The notes beneath the pieces were generated by a model, which saw only the letters and a program-made list of their open reading frames with translations, was not told the DNA's origin and ran no database searches. Shown piece after piece: positions 8,372 through 18,967 of a stretch of DNA of 64,000 nucleotides (its first letter is position 1; the number at the start of each line of letters is the position of its first letter). The stretch comes from Yersinia ruckeri ATCC 29473 (GTDB lineage Bacteria > Pseudomonadota > Gammaproteobacteria > Enterobacterales > Enterobacteriaceae). Location of the stretch: assembly GCF_000754815.1 (NCBI RefSeq), contig NZ_KN150747.1, forward strand, positions 3,608,848 through 3,672,847, read 5' to 3'. The position numbers were made by a program, and so were the translations under genes.

Positions 8372-10105
8372 TTAATAGGACCAGATATGCTGAATCAACA
8401 ATTGAACACTGCGGTTACCGCGAAATTCATTAATATCTAATTTATAAGCCAGTTTAACCTCTCGCACGCTGCTATCCGGCCACAAAGTCGTATCAATATT
8501 GAATGCGATACCATCCAGTAACGGGCCGCCACTTAACGGTTCCAGCATCAGTTTAAGATGCCTTTCCCCCACTAGCCGCTGTTGTAGCAGGCGAAATTTA
8601 CCGTCGAAGGTTGGTTCAGGGAAAGCTTGCCCCCAAGGGCCGCCGTCGCGCAATAACTCCGCCGTTTCCAACGTCAATTGGACGCCAGTCAGTTCGCCAT
8701 CTGACCAGATAACGCCTTCAAGCTGAGAGGGATCCATCCATTCACCCACCAAGGCAGCAAACCGCTGGCGGAATTCATCAAATTTATCCTGCTCCAGTGA
8801 TAAACCCGCAGCCATAGCGTGTCCACCGAATTTCAGCATCAAACCGGGGTTTAATGTGTCTAGTCGTTCCAGTGCATCACGCATATGTAGACCTGCGACT
8901 GAACGACCTGAGCCTTTCAATATCCCATCGCCGGCGGGCGCAAAGGCAATAACCGGACGATGGAAACGCTCTTTGATTCGTGAAGCCAGAATTCCCACGA
9001 CGCCCTGATGCCATTCAGCGTGGTACATGGCAATACCGTAAGGCAATTCGCTACTGGTGCGTTCCAGTTGCTCACACAGTTGTAAGGCTTCGACTTGCAT
9101 GCTTTGCTCAATTTCACGGCGCGTCAGATTCAGAGTATCCAAATCAATGGCCAGCGCTCGAGCCTGAGCGATGTCGTCACTCAACAATAACGCGACCCCA
9201 ATGGACATATCATCCAGTCGACCGGCAGCATTCAAGCGTGGCCCGAGAGAAAAGCCCAAATCGTTAGCAGCCAGTTGGCGAGCGTCACGATTTGCCACTT
9301 CTAGCAGCGCTTTGATGCCTGGGCGGCATTTTCCGGCGCGAATACGGCTCAATCCTTGATGCACCAAAATACGGTTATTGGCATCCAGTGGCACCACATC
9401 GGCTACCGTACCCAATGCTACCAAATCCAGCAGCTCAGCCAAATTCGGTATGGCTAAAGCCCGTTGTTCGAACCAGCCGCTCTCGCGTAAACGCGCACGC
9501 AACGCCAGCATCAGATAGAAAGTCACCCCCACTCCTGCCAGAGATTTTGACGGAAAATCACAACCCACCAGATTTGGGTTGATAATGGCTTCCGCTGCGG
9601 GCAGTACTTCACCTGGCAAATGGTGATCGGTAACAAGAACCTTTATCCCTTTCACATGAGCCAAATCGACTCCAGTATGTGAAGAAATACCGTTATCAAC
9701 GGTGACGATCAAGTCGGCTCCACGCGCTGCAACCTGCTCAACCACTTCTGGACTAAGACCATAACCATCGTCAAAGCGATTAGGCACCAGGTAATCAACG
9801 TTACCGCAGCCCATGCTACGGAGCGACAACACCGCCAATGCCGTACTAGTGGCACCATCAGCATCAAAATCGCCCACAATCATGATGCGCTGACGTTCGA
9901 CCAGCGCTTGTTGCAATAAATTCACACCGGCTTCAATGCCATCCAGTAGCCCATAAGGTTGCAGGCCTTTAACACCACGCTCCAGTTCATCTGGGCTTTT
10001 CAGCCCACGCGTGGCATATAGGCGGCGCAGCAATGGGTGTAATTCTGCCGGCAGGCCACTTTCATCAGCGGCCTCGCGACGACGGAGTTGAGTTTTTATC
10101 GCCAC
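8372..10105 (-). CDS. recJ: Single-stranded-DNA exonuclease RecJ
   Basis: Encodes 577 residues, equal to E. coli RecJ. It degrades single-stranded DNA from the 5' end in recombination, mismatch repair and base excision repair. The DHH phosphoesterase motifs are present: DFDADG at residues 79-84, VDNGISSH near 136-143 and TDHHLPGE near 158-165, all metal-binding. A DHHA1 domain with GGHAMAAGLSLE follows near residue 425, and a C-terminal OB-like domain ends the protein. The start is GTG at 10105, as GTG is also used by E. coli recJ. It lies six bases after the dsbC stop; xerD-dsbC-recJ are one leftward operon, the same arrangement as in E. coli. Confidence 0.97.
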   Translation of the reverse strand: MAIKTQLRRREAADESGLPAELHPLLRRLYATRGLKSPDELERGVKGLQPYGLLDGIEAGVNLLQQALVERQRIMIVGDFDADGATSTALAVLSLRSMGCGNVDYLVPNRFDDGYGLSPEVVEQVAARGADLIVTVDNGISSHTGVDLAHVKGIKVLVTDHHLPGEVLPAAEAIINPNLVGCDFPSKSLAGVGVTFYLMLALRARLRESGWFEQRALAIPNLAELLDLVALGTVADVVPLDANNRILVHQGLSRIRAGKCRPGIKALLEVANRDARQLAANDLGFSLGPRLNAAGRLDDMSIGVALLLSDDIAQARALAIDLDTLNLTRREIEQSMQVEALQLCEQLERTSSELPYGIAMYHAEWHQGVVGILASRIKERFHRPVIAFAPAGDGILKGSGRSVAGLHMRDALERLDTLNPGLMLKFGGHAMAAGLSLEQDKFDEFRQRFAALVGEWMDPSQLEGVIWSDGELTGVQLTLETAELLRDGGPWGQAFPEPTFDGKFRLLQQRLVGERHLKLMLEPLSGGPLLDGIAFNIDTTLWPDSSVREVKLAYKLDINEFRGNRSVQLLIQHIWSY

Positions 10106-10111
10106 CGGTGA

Positions 10112-10828
10112 TTAACCACCTGTTTTCTGATTGGCCTGACGTGCGTTCAACATCGCCAGCATTTCTTTTGGCCCTTGATAGCCTGGAACAACGCTACCGT
10201 CTTGCAACACAATGGCCGGTGTGCCCTGGATACCGAACTGCACGCCTAATTGATAGTGTTTGGCTATATCGGTTTTACAGGTGGCTGGAGAGATAGCATC
10301 ACCTTTCATCGCCGCATCGAAGGATTTATTACGGTTAGCAGTACACCAGATAGAACGCATATCTTTTTCAGCCTGAGAACTCAGCCCCTGACGTGGGAAT
10401 GCCAGATAACGCACCGTGATGCCGAGGGCATTATAGTCACTTATTTCTTCGTGTAATTTATGGCAGTAGCCACAGGTAATATCGGTAAACACCGTAATAA
10501 CGTGCTTTTCCTGTGGAGCCTTGTACACAATCATTTCGCCGCTCAATGCTTCCAATTTTTTCAGCAAAAGTTGATTAGTGACATTCACTGGTTGAGCACC
10601 ACTAACATCATATAACGGGCCTTGCAGCAGGTTTTTTCCATCTGCGGAAATATACAACACACCGCTCTCGGTCACTACCGTACTCAAACCAGCAATCGGC
10701 GATGGTTGAATTTCAGCGTTTTTAATGTCGAGCTTTTTCAAGGTGTTGTAGATAGCCGTATCATCGGCATGAGCTAGGCCGACCAGCGATGCCATCAAAA
10801 ATGGCAGCAGCAGTAAACTTTTTTTCAT
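10112..10828 (-). CDS. dsbC: Periplasmic thiol:disulfide isomerase DsbC
   Basis: Encodes 238 residues. The N-terminus MKKSLLLLPFLMASLVGLAHA is a Sec signal peptide with cleavage after AHA. An N-terminal dimerisation domain covers roughly residues 22-80, and the thioredoxin fold carries the active site TCGYCHKLH near residue 120. A second cysteine pair (WCTANRNKSF and PATC) is structural in the family. DsbC rearranges wrong disulfides in periplasmic proteins and is kept reduced by DsbD. The cis-proline appears in GIQGTPAIVL. It sits between xerD and recJ, with 31 bases separating it from xerD. Confidence 0.97.
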   Translation of the reverse strand: MKKSLLLLPFLMASLVGLAHADDTAIYNTLKKLDIKNAEIQPSPIAGLSTVVTESGVLYISADGKNLLQGPLYDVSGAQPVNVTNQLLLKKLEALSGEMIVYKAPQEKHVITVFTDITCGYCHKLHEEISDYNALGITVRYLAFPRQGLSSQAEKDMRSIWCTANRNKSFDAAMKGDAISPATCKTDIAKHYQLGVQFGIQGTPAIVLQDGSVVPGYQGPKEMLAMLNARQANQKTGG

Positions 10829-10859
10829 TCAATAATCCTATTTCTTTTCTACCGCACAA

Positions 10860-11759
10860 TCATGCGCGAGGATGATGCTGTTGATGTAGCTGTTTCAAGC
10901 GTTCCGTTGCTACATGAGTATAAATCTGGGTGGTCGATAAATCGCTGTGACCTAATAACATCTGGACGACACGTAAATCTGCCCCATGATTTAGCAAATG
11001 CGTAGCAAATGCGTGACGTAATACATGGGGGGAAAGACGCTCACTATCAATACCCGCAAGGATCGCATAGTGTTTGATTCGATGCCAGAAAGTCTGCCTG
11101 GTCATTTGTTGGCTGCGATTACTGGGAAATAGCACATCCAGTGCCTGACCGTTAATCAGCCAGGGACGCCCATATTCCATATAATTCTCAATCCAGTAAA
11201 CCGCCTCTTCCCCCAAAGGAACCAGCCGCTCTTTATTGCCTTTACCGATAACGCGAACCACCCCTTGGCGTAGGCTCACGTCACTGATGGTCAGACCAAC
11301 CAGTTCTGAAACTCGTAGTCCGGTGGCATAAAGGACTTCGAGCATGGCTTTATCTCTAAGTTCCAACGGAATATCAACATTCGGTGAATTCAGCAAGGCA
11401 TCAACCTGCGCTTCACTTAAATCCTTCGGTAAACGCTGAGGTAATTTTGGCGACGACAGCAATGCCGTCGGATCGTCTTCCCGCAGTTTTTCCCGGTATA
11501 AATACTGAAAGAAACGCCGCATGGCGCTCAGTAAGCGAGCCGAACTGGTAGCCTTATAACCGCCCTCAATACGTTCTGCCAAAAAAGATTGCAGATCCAG
11601 AGGATCGGCTAATAACAGACTTTTATTATGGCGTTGTAACCAGCCCGCCAGCGCCTGAAGATCCAGACGGTACGAAGCTAACGTATTTTCGGCCAGATTG
11701 CGTTCTAGCCACAGAGCATCCAAAAACTGTTCAATCAGCGGGTTATTTTGCTGTTGCAT
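10860..11759 (-). CDS. xerD: Site-specific recombinase XerD
   Basis: Encodes 299 residues from the ATG at 11759, which has AGGAG nine bases upstream; a longer in-frame start at 11774 lacks support. It resolves chromosome dimers at dif with XerC and FtsK. An N-terminal core-binding domain (residues 1-100) is followed by the tyrosine recombinase domain: Arg in YATGLRVSELVGL, box II HVLRHAFATHLLNH, LLGHSDLSTTQ and the nucleophile Tyr in TQIYTHV. It matches E. coli XerD along its whole length. This is the housekeeping recombinase and is unrelated to the island integrase at 3303-5249. Confidence 0.98.
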   Translation of the reverse strand: MQQQNNPLIEQFLDALWLERNLAENTLASYRLDLQALAGWLQRHNKSLLLADPLDLQSFLAERIEGGYKATSSARLLSAMRRFFQYLYREKLREDDPTALLSSPKLPQRLPKDLSEAQVDALLNSPNVDIPLELRDKAMLEVLYATGLRVSELVGLTISDVSLRQGVVRVIGKGNKERLVPLGEEAVYWIENYMEYGRPWLINGQALDVLFPSNRSQQMTRQTFWHRIKHYAILAGIDSERLSPHVLRHAFATHLLNHGADLRVVQMLLGHSDLSTTQIYTHVATERLKQLHQQHHPRA

Positions 11760-11866
11760 CCTGGCTCCTCTCATTGATTGAACTTAGCATGGCATTATGC
11801 CTGATGAGCACACAAATCTGATACACTCGATGCTATTCCTATTCGTTAATGCTATGGCTACACATC

Positions 11867-12385
11867 ATGAAGATTGGTCTCTTTTACGGCTCCAGCACCT
11901 GCTATACCGAGATTGTGGCAGAAAAAATCCGTGAAATCCTCGGCGAAGACTTGGTAGATTTACATAACCTGAAGGACGTCGACCCTCGCCTGATGGAGCA
12001 GTACCCGGTGCTGATTCTCGGTATCCCCACTTGGGATTTTGGTGAACTGCAGGAAGATTGGGAAGTTATCTGGCCGCAACTGACTCAGTTGAATTTACAG
12101 GGCAAAATTGTCGCCATGTATGGCATGGGTGACCAATTCGGCTATAGCGAGTGGTTCCTAGATGCATTGGGTATGTTGCATGATCATATGCTCCCCCTTG
12201 GCGTGCAGTTTATTGGTTTCTGGCCGACTGAAGGGTTTGAATTTACCAGCCCGAAACCGCTCACTGCCGACGGTAAACATTTTGTTGGTCTGGCTTTGGA
12301 TGACGTGAACCAATACGATTTGACCGATCAACGCGTTGAACAATGGTGTGAGCAGATTCTAGTGGAAATGGAGCCATTGCTATAA
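11867..12385 (+). CDS. fldB: Flavodoxin FldB
   Basis: Encodes 172 residues from the ATG at 11867; an in-frame ATG at 11849 gives a six-residue extension not seen in the family. The FMN phosphate loop GSSTCYTE lies at residues 8-15, with isoalloxazine-binding loops near [14 protein letters not shown] and [13 protein letters not shown]. Flavodoxins carry electrons at low potential in the cytoplasm, and FldB belongs to the SoxRS regulon in E. coli. It is divergent from xerD and convergent with ygfX. A hairpin AGCCGTTG/CAACGGCT at 12400-12429 follows the stop. Confidence 0.96.
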   Translation: MKIGLFYGSSTCYTEIVAEKIREILGEDLVDLHNLKDVDPRLMEQYPVLILGIPTWDFGELQEDWEVIWPQLTQLNLQGKIVAMYGMGDQFGYSEWFLDALGMLHDHMLPLGVQFIGFWPTEGFEFTSPKPLTADGKHFVGLALDDVNQYDLTDQRVEQWCEQILVEMEPLL

Positions 12386-12532
12386 TCGCTATGCTGGAAA
12401 GCCGTTGTGCAATGCTGCCAGCAACGGCTCGCCACGCTCAAACATTTGACGTCAAATTCCTCACCTTCCCAGTGTAGATTCGCGTCTCTGTTATGCTCGA
12501 TTCGTCTTCCATCCACCAGATCGATGGGTTCA

Positions 12533-12955
12533 TTACTCACGGCCTGCCGCAGAATCAAAAGTATGTCGTAATATCAGACACAACTCGCGCCATTTTTCTT
12601 CCGACATGCTGTCGGAGGCTAGCCAAATACGTTTTCGGCGGCGGCTGCCAGCGCCTTGTAACGATAATAATACGCCGTAGCGGGTAATCCACGGCGGCCG
12701 CACCAACGTCCACTCTTGCCACTTCCAAATCAACAGATTTCCCGCTTTAAGCCGGATCTCTCCCTGTCGAGAGGTAATGTTCTTCTGGCTGCGAATGCAT
12801 TCAAACACCACCAGCGTCAGCAATATAAGCCATAGCGGAGTAAATCCGTCAGGCCAAGGTACCACCAGTGTCAGTAATACCAGAACACCGTGTACCAATA
12901 GTGAGAAAAGTTGGGTGCGCCATGAAACCCGCAGATCACATCGCCACTGGGCCAC
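12533..12955 (-). CDS. cptA: Inner-membrane protein YgfX (CptA)
   Basis: Encodes 140 residues from a GTG at 12955, overlapping the end of sdhE by 20 bases. Two hydrophobic segments lie near residues 16-32 and 38-52 ([17 protein letters not shown] and [15 protein letters not shown]), followed by a cytoplasmic domain with the family sequence [12 protein letters not shown]. In E. coli it was reported as a toxin paired with YgfY (now SdhE), acting on FtsZ and MreB. The overlap with sdhE and the shared strand are conserved. Here the translational coupling is direct: the start codon lies inside the last codons of sdhE. Confidence 0.93.
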   Translation of the reverse strand: MAQWRCDLRVSWRTQLFSLLVHGVLVLLTLVVPWPDGFTPLWLILLTLVVFECIRSQKNITSRQGEIRLKAGNLLIWKWQEWTLVRPPWITRYGVLLSLQGAGSRRRKRIWLASDSMSEEKWRELCLILRHTFDSAAGRE

Positions 12956-13202
12956 GGGCTTTATTTCGTGTCTGAATCAGTTTAACCATTCGTTTCAGTT
13001 CGCTATCCTGCGGCTCGCCGTGGTTCATCAACCAATTGAATAAATCAGGATCATCACTCGTCAGCAAGCGGATAAATACGCGCTTATCATTATCGTTTAG
13101 CGTGTCATATTCATGTTCGAAAAATGGCATTATGGAGATATCCAGTTCACGCATACCCCGGCGGCATGCCCAATGGATTCGGGCTTTGTTATCAATTTCC
13201 AT
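12936..13202 (-). CDS. sdhE: Succinate dehydrogenase flavinylation factor SdhE
   Basis: Encodes 88 residues from the ATG at 13202; an upstream in-frame start at 13274 would add 24 residues not found in the family. The motif RGMRELD (RGxxE) near residues 14-20 is the conserved surface needed for covalent attachment of FAD to SdhA and FrdA. The length equals E. coli SdhE (YgfY). It is followed by the overlapping cptA gene. It is divergent from ygfZ, another gene linked to cofactor-bearing respiratory enzymes, and the 293-base gap carries both promoters. Confidence 0.97.
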   Translation of the reverse strand: MEIDNKARIHWACRRGMRELDISIMPFFEHEYDTLNDNDKRVFIRLLTSDDPDLFNWLMNHGEPQDSELKRMVKLIQTRNKARGPVAM

Positions 13203-13495
13203 GTTCTGATTAACCCCTTGCTTAAAATGTTGTCCAAATTCTGCCACAGACTCAGTTGCCCGATAGAGTAGCAATTTGGTATCCCCAACGCCGCGAAAAC
13301 GCGGAGTAAGACGTTAAATGATAAAGCAATCCGTTTTTTTTACCCGCATTAATCATCTCATTAGCCAATATTTGCGTATTGTACCGCAGGATGGACTGCA
13401 ACAAGGGTGAATGCGGATAATTACCCTTTGCAAAGCTCACCGCCTCTTTTACCATTGAGGCATAAGTTCACGACACCTTATTGGTAGGATGTAAC

Positions 13496-14488
13496 ATGGC
13501 ATATGCAACTCCGCTCTCTACTCGCAAACCTTCCGCCTCTTCTACGCTACCTTTGACGCTGATTTCATTGGAAGATTGGGCATTAGTTACAGTAACCGGT
13601 GCCGACCGCGTAAAGTATCTTCAGGGTCAACTCACCGCCAACGTCGAAACCCTGGCGCCGGATCAACATGTTCTCACCGCCCATTGTGATGCTAAAGGCA
13701 AGATGTGGAGTGACCTGCGGCTGTTTCATCGTGGCGAAAGCTTCGCTTTTATCGAACGTCGTAACCTGCTGGAAAATCAGCTTGCCGAGTTGAAAAAATA
13801 CGCTGTGTTCTCGAAAGTCACCTTTGCAGCACCGGCTGACTGCATTCTGCTCGGTGTTGCTGGCGAAAATGCCAGAGAAGCCCTTGCGCAAAGCTTCCCT
13901 GAGCTGCCTACGGCAGAAAAATCGGTGGTGCAATGTGGCGAAACAACGCTGTTGCACTTTACCCTTCCGGCCGAGCGTTTTTTACTGGTAACTGAGGCAA
14001 TACAGGTTCAGAACCTGATTGACAAACTGGGTGATCAGGCTCAATTAAATAGTAGCCAGCAATGGCTAGCGCTGGAAATTGAAGCCGGATTTCCGGTGAT
14101 TGATAGCCCGAATAGCGCCCAGTTTATTCCCCAGGCCACCAATATTCAGGCGCTAGCGGGTATCTGTTTTACCAAAGGCTGCTATACCGGGCAGGAAATG
14201 GTTGCCCGTGCAAAGTATCGTGGTGCCAACAAGCGCGCGTTGTACTGGCTTGCTGGACAGGCTGAGCGGGTACCTGAAGCGGGTGAGGATCTGGAATGGC
14301 AGTTGGGTGAAAATTGGCGTCGCACCGGTACCGTACTGGCCGCCGTACAACTGGCTGAGGGTTCACTTTGGGTTCAGGCCGTATTGAATAACGATCTGGC
14401 GGCGGATAGCATCTTACGAGTTAGGGAAGAGAGTACCGGAGTGTTGAATATTCAGCCATTGCCCTACTCTCTGGAAGAAGAAAAGTAA
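13496..14488 (+). CDS. ygfZ: tRNA-modifying / Fe-S maturation protein YgfZ
   Basis: Encodes 330 residues from the ATG at 13496, which has TAGGAT seven bases upstream; a TTG at 13481 is less likely. The fold is that of GcvT-like folate-binding proteins, and the hallmark K-G-C-Y-T-G-Q-E appears in [19 protein letters not shown] near residue 227, with the essential Cys. In E. coli YgfZ needs tetrahydrofolate and supports some Fe-S enzymes, including the MiaB tRNA thiolase. The gene stands alone, divergent from sdhE and convergent with trhA, with a strong bidirectional terminator behind it. Confidence 0.96.
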   Translation: MAYATPLSTRKPSASSTLPLTLISLEDWALVTVTGADRVKYLQGQLTANVETLAPDQHVLTAHCDAKGKMWSDLRLFHRGESFAFIERRNLLENQLAELKKYAVFSKVTFAAPADCILLGVAGENAREALAQSFPELPTAEKSVVQCGETTLLHFTLPAERFLLVTEAIQVQNLIDKLGDQAQLNSSQQWLALEIEAGFPVIDSPNSAQFIPQATNIQALAGICFTKGCYTGQEMVARAKYRGANKRALYWLAGQAERVPEAGEDLEWQLGENWRRTGTVLAAVQLAEGSLWVQAVLNNDLAADSILRVREESTGVLNIQPLPYSLEEEK

Positions 14489-14504
14489 GCTATCAGGTCA
14501 TCAT

Positions 14505-14538
14505 GATATTTAGAGGCCGGTTCTGGCCTCTAAATATC
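14505..14538. terminator. Bidirectional terminator ygfZ/trhA
   Basis: A 14 bp perfect stem (GATATTTAGAGGCC / GGCCTCTAAATATC) with a six-base loop lies between two convergent genes. AT-rich arms supply a U-rich tail in either direction. Confidence 0.85.
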
Positions 14539-14626
14539 CGATAATTTGCCGAGTCGACTCATGGCAGAAAAAGTCAATCGGATGCTGGCGCCACACCCGA
14601 TTCAGTATCCGATATCTACCCCAAAA

Positions 14627-15361
14627 TTAAACATAGAGATATATCGCCATAAAATGGCACAGGCTACCGCCTAAGACGAAGCCATGCCATATCGCATGAC
14701 CAAACCGAATGCGTTTAGACGCGTAAAACACTACGCCCAAGGTGTACAGCAAACCACCGATGGCTAACAATGCGAGGCCCCCCATATCTAACTTAACCGC
14801 CAATTGATAAATAACGATCAGCGATAACCACCCCATAGTCAGATAAGTGATCAATGAAAGCACTTCAAAACGATGAGCGAAAGCTAACTTGAAGATAACG
14901 CCAAGCAACGCTAACCCCCAGATTACTGCCATCAATCCTCTCGCCAGAGGAGAGTCCAGTCCAACCAATAAGAAAGGTGTATAAGTACCAGCAATCAATA
15001 AGTAGATGGCGCAATGGTCAAATTTCTTCAGCCAATGCTTGGCTTTACGATACGGCACCGCGTGATACAAGGTCGAGGCTAGATACAACACAATAATACT
15101 GCCGCCATATAAACTGTAGCTAGTTAACGCAGTCGTATTTGCACCGTTATCAACGGCCTGTACCAGTAATAGTACCAACCCAATAATACCTAACACCACG
15201 CCAATACCGTGGCTGATACTGTTGGCAATTTCCTCGGCCCAAGGATAAGACGGGGCCTCGGCGCTCGCCGATTTCACTGATTCATTATTCAATACGGATA
15301 TATCCTGTTGATTACGTTGTATATGGTTGGGGGATATTATTTCAGGTTCAGGCCTGTTCAT
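14627..15361 (-). CDS. trhA: Hemolysin III family membrane protein (TrhA/YqfA)
   Basis: Encodes 244 residues from the ATG at 15361; a GTG at 15379 is also in frame, and the real start could be further in, because E. coli YqfA is 219 residues. The family core begins at [14 protein letters not shown] near residue 42. Seven hydrophobic segments follow (for example [14 protein letters not shown] and [16 protein letters not shown]), and the conserved metal-binding histidines occur in [19 protein letters not shown] and [16 protein letters not shown]. Members belong to the PAQR/HlyIII superfamily; in E. coli TrhA affects membrane energetics. The name hemolysin is historical and does not imply toxicity. 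Confidence 0.92.
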   Translation of the reverse strand: MNRPEPEIISPNHIQRNQQDISVLNNESVKSASAEAPSYPWAEEIANSISHGIGVVLGIIGLVLLLVQAVDNGANTTALTSYSLYGGSIIVLYLASTLYHAVPYRKAKHWLKKFDHCAIYLLIAGTYTPFLLVGLDSPLARGLMAVIWGLALLGVIFKLAFAHRFEVLSLITYLTMGWLSLIVIYQLAVKLDMGGLALLAIGGLLYTLGVVFYASKRIRFGHAIWHGFVLGGSLCHFMAIYLYV

Positions 15362-15608
15362 TCTTGTTGAGATCCTCACGAAGTCATTGTATAAAAATAC
15401 TACTTTTAGGTTATCTGAGAATCATTCCAGTGTACAAGTGTAAGCTCAAAATAATCTGTCATTCTTTGTAACCCGATAAAAACTCATAAGCTAATAAAAT
15501 AGCTCACCGGCCTAAACACACCGTGAAAAATAGAAATAACCAACTGTTTTAAATTAATTTTTACCAAAATGATATCGTTATCCGCCCTACTGACTACCAA
15601 GGTTTATT

Positions 15609-15949
15609 ATGTCGTTTCCCCCACCGATTTTGGGCTTTTGCTCTCTGACTGACTCAATTCAGTTTTTGATAGAAATTGATAAGCTAAAAACTATTTAGCG
15701 TCGTACCAAGCTCATTGTCTGCGGACGTCAGGAGAACTCAGCGATGCTCCGCTGGCACGGCAAAATGCTAATGAGGGAGTCAATATCAATCGGGGGATTC
15801 AAATGGCGTTATTGCACGATATTGTCGAAATCGATGCGAGTGATGTGATGGTTTACGACCTTGCCGACACCAGCGATAAAAACCCTATGGTAAACAACTT
15901 ATTAGCAAATAATATCGTTCTCAAGCCAATCAGTTGGCTTACCACGTAA
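15609..15949 (+). pseudogene. Decayed HD-domain hydrolase gene
   Basis: From an ATG at 15609 the frame reads through TDSIQFLIEIDKLKTI, then a TAG at 15696, then RRTKLIVCGRQENSA. A frame change and a loss of about ten codons follow. In the +2 frame the text resumes as VNINRGIQMALLHDIVEIDA (ATG at 15803), then SDVMVYDLADTS, and ends at a TAA at 15947. These are the characteristic pieces of YfbR-like HD-domain phosphohydrolases, including the second metal-binding HD. The WHL segment is lost and the C-terminal half of the domain is missing. A premature stop, a frameshift and both internal and terminal deletions make a functional product impossible. Confidence 0.8.
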
Positions 15950-15974
15950 AAAGGGCCACTTTCGCGGCCCTCTA
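15949..15974 (-). terminator. Terminator of the gcvTHP operon
   Basis: On the minus strand GGGCC-GCGAAAGT-GGCCC is followed by five T residues, 20 bases after the gcvP stop. Confidence 0.9.
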
Positions 15975-15993
15975 TACAGATTTCGAACGTTAA

Positions 15994-18873
15994 TTACTCG
16001 TAATCACTGATAGGTACACAGGAACAGAATAAATGACGATCGCCATAAACATCGTCCAAACGTTTTACCGTCGGCCAGTATTTATTCTCCATTACGCCTG
16101 CAATCGGGAATACCGCCAGCTCGCGGCTATAAGGATGTTGCCATTCACCAATCAGTTCAGCCTGAATGTGTGGTGCATTAACTAGCGGGTTATCTTCCAG
16201 CGGCCATTCACCTTTGGCTACTTTGTCGATTTCAGCACGGATGGCCAGCATGGCGGCAATAAAGCGATCCAACTCAACTTTGCTTTCAGACTCTGTTGGC
16301 TCAACCATTAAAGTACCAGCAACCGGGAAGGACATGGTTGGTGCGTGGAAACCAAAATCGATCAGACGCTTGGCGATATCCATTTCGCTAATGCCAATCT
16401 CTTCTTTCAACGGGCGAATATCCAGAATACATTCGTGAGCTACGCGGCCATCGTGGCCGGTATACAGCACTGGATAGGCATTTTTCAGACGGGTAGCAAT
16501 GTAGTTGGCGTTCAATATGGCAACCTGACTCGCCTGTTTAAGCCCTTGGGCACCCATCATGCGAATGTACATCCAACTGATTGGCAGAATAGATGCGCTA
16601 CCAAATGGAGCCGCAGAAACCGCCCCCAGCTGGGTGGTCATGCCATCAATTTGCACCACGCTGTGACCCGGAACAAAAGGTGCCAAATGTGCTTTCACAC
16701 CTATCGGCCCCATGCCCGGCCCGCCGCCGCCATGAGGAATACAGAAGGTTTTATGTAGGTTAAGGTGGGATACGTCTGCGCCAATATAACCCGGCGTCGT
16801 AATACCGACCTGCGCATTCATGTTCGCGCCGTCCAGATAAACCTGCCCACCAAACTGATGAACAATCTGGCACACTTCACGGATGGTTTCTTCATACACA
16901 CCGTGGGTTGACGGATAAGTCACCATGATGCAGGAAAGCTCATCACCGGCGACTTCGGCCTTCTGACGCAGGTCATGTAAATCAATGTTGCCTTGCTTAT
17001 CACAGGCGACCACCACCACTGACATACCAGCCATTTGCGCCGATGCCGGGTTAGTACCATGAGCCGAGCTAGGAATCAGGCAAATATGGCGTTCGGTTTC
17101 ATTGCGGCTTTCATGATAGCGACGAATCGCCAGCAAACCGGCGTATTCACCCTGAGCACCAGAGTTCGGTTGCATACACACGGCATCATAGCCAGTCAAT
17201 TGCACCAGCCATTGTGATAGTTGACCAATCATCTGCTGATAACCCGCCGCCTGCTCTGGTGGGCAGAACGGATGCAATTCAGCGAACTCTGGCCAAGTGA
17301 TTGGAATCATCTCGGCGGCAGCATTCAACTTCATGGTACAAGAACCTAATGGAATCATAGCTTGATTCAGTGCCAGATCCTTTTTCTCCAAACGATGCAT
17401 ATAACGCATCATTTCGGTTTCGCTGTGATAGCGATTGAATACCGGGTGCGTCAGAATAGGATCTTTACGCAACAAAGCTTCAGGAATGGAACGACTGTCT
17501 TGGCTAACTTGAGCGTCAAGTTTGTCAATATCCAAACCGTGTGCATCACCCGCCAACAAATTAAACAACGTCTGAATATCTGCGCGAGAAGTCGTTTCAT
17601 CCAGGGTAATACCCACTGCGCCGTGAATATCAGTACGCAGGTTGATACCAAAGCTCAACGCCCGCGCCAATACTGCCGCTTTGTCTTTAACTTCAACCGT
17701 CAGCGTATCAAACCAGGTTTTGAAACGCAGCGTCAGCCCAGCCTGCTGCAAACCGCTAGCCAGAATATCCGTCATACGATGGATTCGCCCAGCGATACGC
17801 TGCAAACCTTGTGGACCATGATAAACCGCGTACAGGCTGGCAATATTGGCCAGTAAAACCTGTGAAGTACAAATGTTGGAGTTGGCTTTTTCACGGCGAA
17901 TATGTTGCTCACGAGTTTGCATCGCCATACGCAGCGCCGTATTACCGGCAGCATCGCGGGAAACCCCGATAATCCGACCCGGCATTGAGCGTTTAAACTC
18001 ATCGCGGCAAGCGAAGAAAGCGGCGTGTGGGCCGCCGTAGCCCATTGGCACACCAAAGCGCTGAGCCGAACCAAACGCCACATCAGCACCCTGTTTGCCC
18101 GGTGCCGTCAGCAGCACCAATGTCATGAGATCGGCGGCCATACAGGTAATGATTTTGCGTTGCTTCAATTGAGCCAATAATGCGCTGTAATTGTGCAATT
18201 CACCGGTGGTACCCACTTGTTGCAGCAGCGCACCAAAGATGCCATCTAGCTCCAACACTTTTTCAGCGCGATCGACAATCACATCAAAACCAAAGGTTTC
18301 GGCGCGCGTGCGAACAACATCAAGGGTTTGCGGATGCACATCGTCAGCAACAAAGAAACGGTTGGCATCTTTTAACTTACTGGCACGTTTAGCCAATGCC
18401 ATGGATTCTGCCGCCGCAGTGGCTTCATCCAGCAAAGAGGCGGAAGCCAGATCCAGTCCGGTTAAGTCGAGTGTCAGTTGTTGGAAGTTCAACAAGGCTT
18501 CCAGTCGCCCCTGAGAAACTTCTGGCTGATAAGGCGTATAAGCAGTATACCAACCTGGATTTTCCAGCATGTTGCGTAGAATGACTGGCGGCGTCAGTAC
18601 TGGGCTGTAACCCATTCCGATATAGGATTTATAGCGTTGGTTTTGGCTGGCAATCGCTTTAAGTTCGGCCAGCGCCTGATGTTCAGTGGCGGCATCACCT
18701 ACCGGCGGTGGACAAGGTAACTGAATGTCTGCCGGAACAATCTGCTGGATCAATGCACTTAACGAACGGGCACCTACGGCTTCCAGCATTTCTTTCTGCT
18801 GTTCAGCATTGGAGCCGATATGGCGCTGGATAAACGCATCGTTATGTTCAAGTTGGCTGAGAGTCTGAGTCAT
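15994..18873 (-). CDS. gcvP: Glycine dehydrogenase (decarboxylating), P protein
   Basis: Encodes 959 residues from the ATG at 18873 ([14 protein letters not shown]); E. coli GcvP has 957. It decarboxylates glycine and passes the aminomethyl group to the lipoyl arm of GcvH. It is a fused two-half pyridoxal phosphate enzyme: the N-terminal half ([20 protein letters not shown] near residue 80) lacks the cofactor lysine, and the C-terminal half carries it in [18 protein letters not shown] near residue 700. It is the last gene of gcvT-gcvH-gcvP. Unusually, a terminator-like hairpin lies between gcvH and this gene. Confidence 0.98.
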   Translation of the reverse strand: MTQTLSQLEHNDAFIQRHIGSNAEQQKEMLEAVGARSLSALIQQIVPADIQLPCPPPVGDAATEHQALAELKAIASQNQRYKSYIGMGYSPVLTPPVILRNMLENPGWYTAYTPYQPEVSQGRLEALLNFQQLTLDLTGLDLASASLLDEATAAAESMALAKRASKLKDANRFFVADDVHPQTLDVVRTRAETFGFDVIVDRAEKVLELDGIFGALLQQVGTTGELHNYSALLAQLKQRKIITCMAADLMTLVLLTAPGKQGADVAFGSAQRFGVPMGYGGPHAAFFACRDEFKRSMPGRIIGVSRDAAGNTALRMAMQTREQHIRREKANSNICTSQVLLANIASLYAVYHGPQGLQRIAGRIHRMTDILASGLQQAGLTLRFKTWFDTLTVEVKDKAAVLARALSFGINLRTDIHGAVGITLDETTSRADIQTLFNLLAGDAHGLDIDKLDAQVSQDSRSIPEALLRKDPILTHPVFNRYHSETEMMRYMHRLEKKDLALNQAMIPLGSCTMKLNAAAEMIPITWPEFAELHPFCPPEQAAGYQQMIGQLSQWLVQLTGYDAVCMQPNSGAQGEYAGLLAIRRYHESRNETERHICLIPSSAHGTNPASAQMAGMSVVVVACDKQGNIDLHDLRQKAEVAGDELSCIMVTYPSTHGVYEETIREVCQIVHQFGGQVYLDGANMNAQVGITTPGYIGADVSHLNLHKTFCIPHGGGGPGMGPIGVKAHLAPFVPGHSVVQIDGMTTQLGAVSAAPFGSASILPISWMYIRMMGAQGLKQASQVAILNANYIATRLKNAYPVLYTGHDGRVAHECILDIRPLKEEIGISEMDIAKRLIDFGFHAPTMSFPVAGTLMVEPTESESKVELDRFIAAMLAIRAEIDKVAKGEWPLEDNPLVNAPHIQAELIGEWQHPYSRELAVFPIAGVMENKYWPTVKRLDDVYGDRHLFCSCVPISDYE

Positions 18874-18924
18874 GTGCAACAAATTCCTGAGTCAAGCATG
18901 GGACGGGAAACAGTCGGGCGATAG

Positions 18925-18959
18925 CAAAAAAACACCCCGATTCAGTGAATGAAACGGGG
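18925..18959 (-). terminator. Terminator-like hairpin between gcvH and gcvP
   Basis: On the minus strand, nine bases after the gcvH stop, CCCCG-T-TTCA / TGAA-T-CGGGG forms a 9 bp stem with one mismatch, followed by TGTTTTTTTGC. It has all the marks of an intrinsic terminator within the operon and may lower gcvP expression relative to gcvT and gcvH. Confidence 0.8.
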
Positions 18960-18967
18960 CGGAAGTC

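Noticed and set aside
12533..13202. sdhE-cptA as a toxin-antitoxin pair
   Set aside because: SdhE is better explained as the flavinylation factor of succinate dehydrogenase (RGxxE motif); the toxin claim for YgfX is recorded but not used as a system call.
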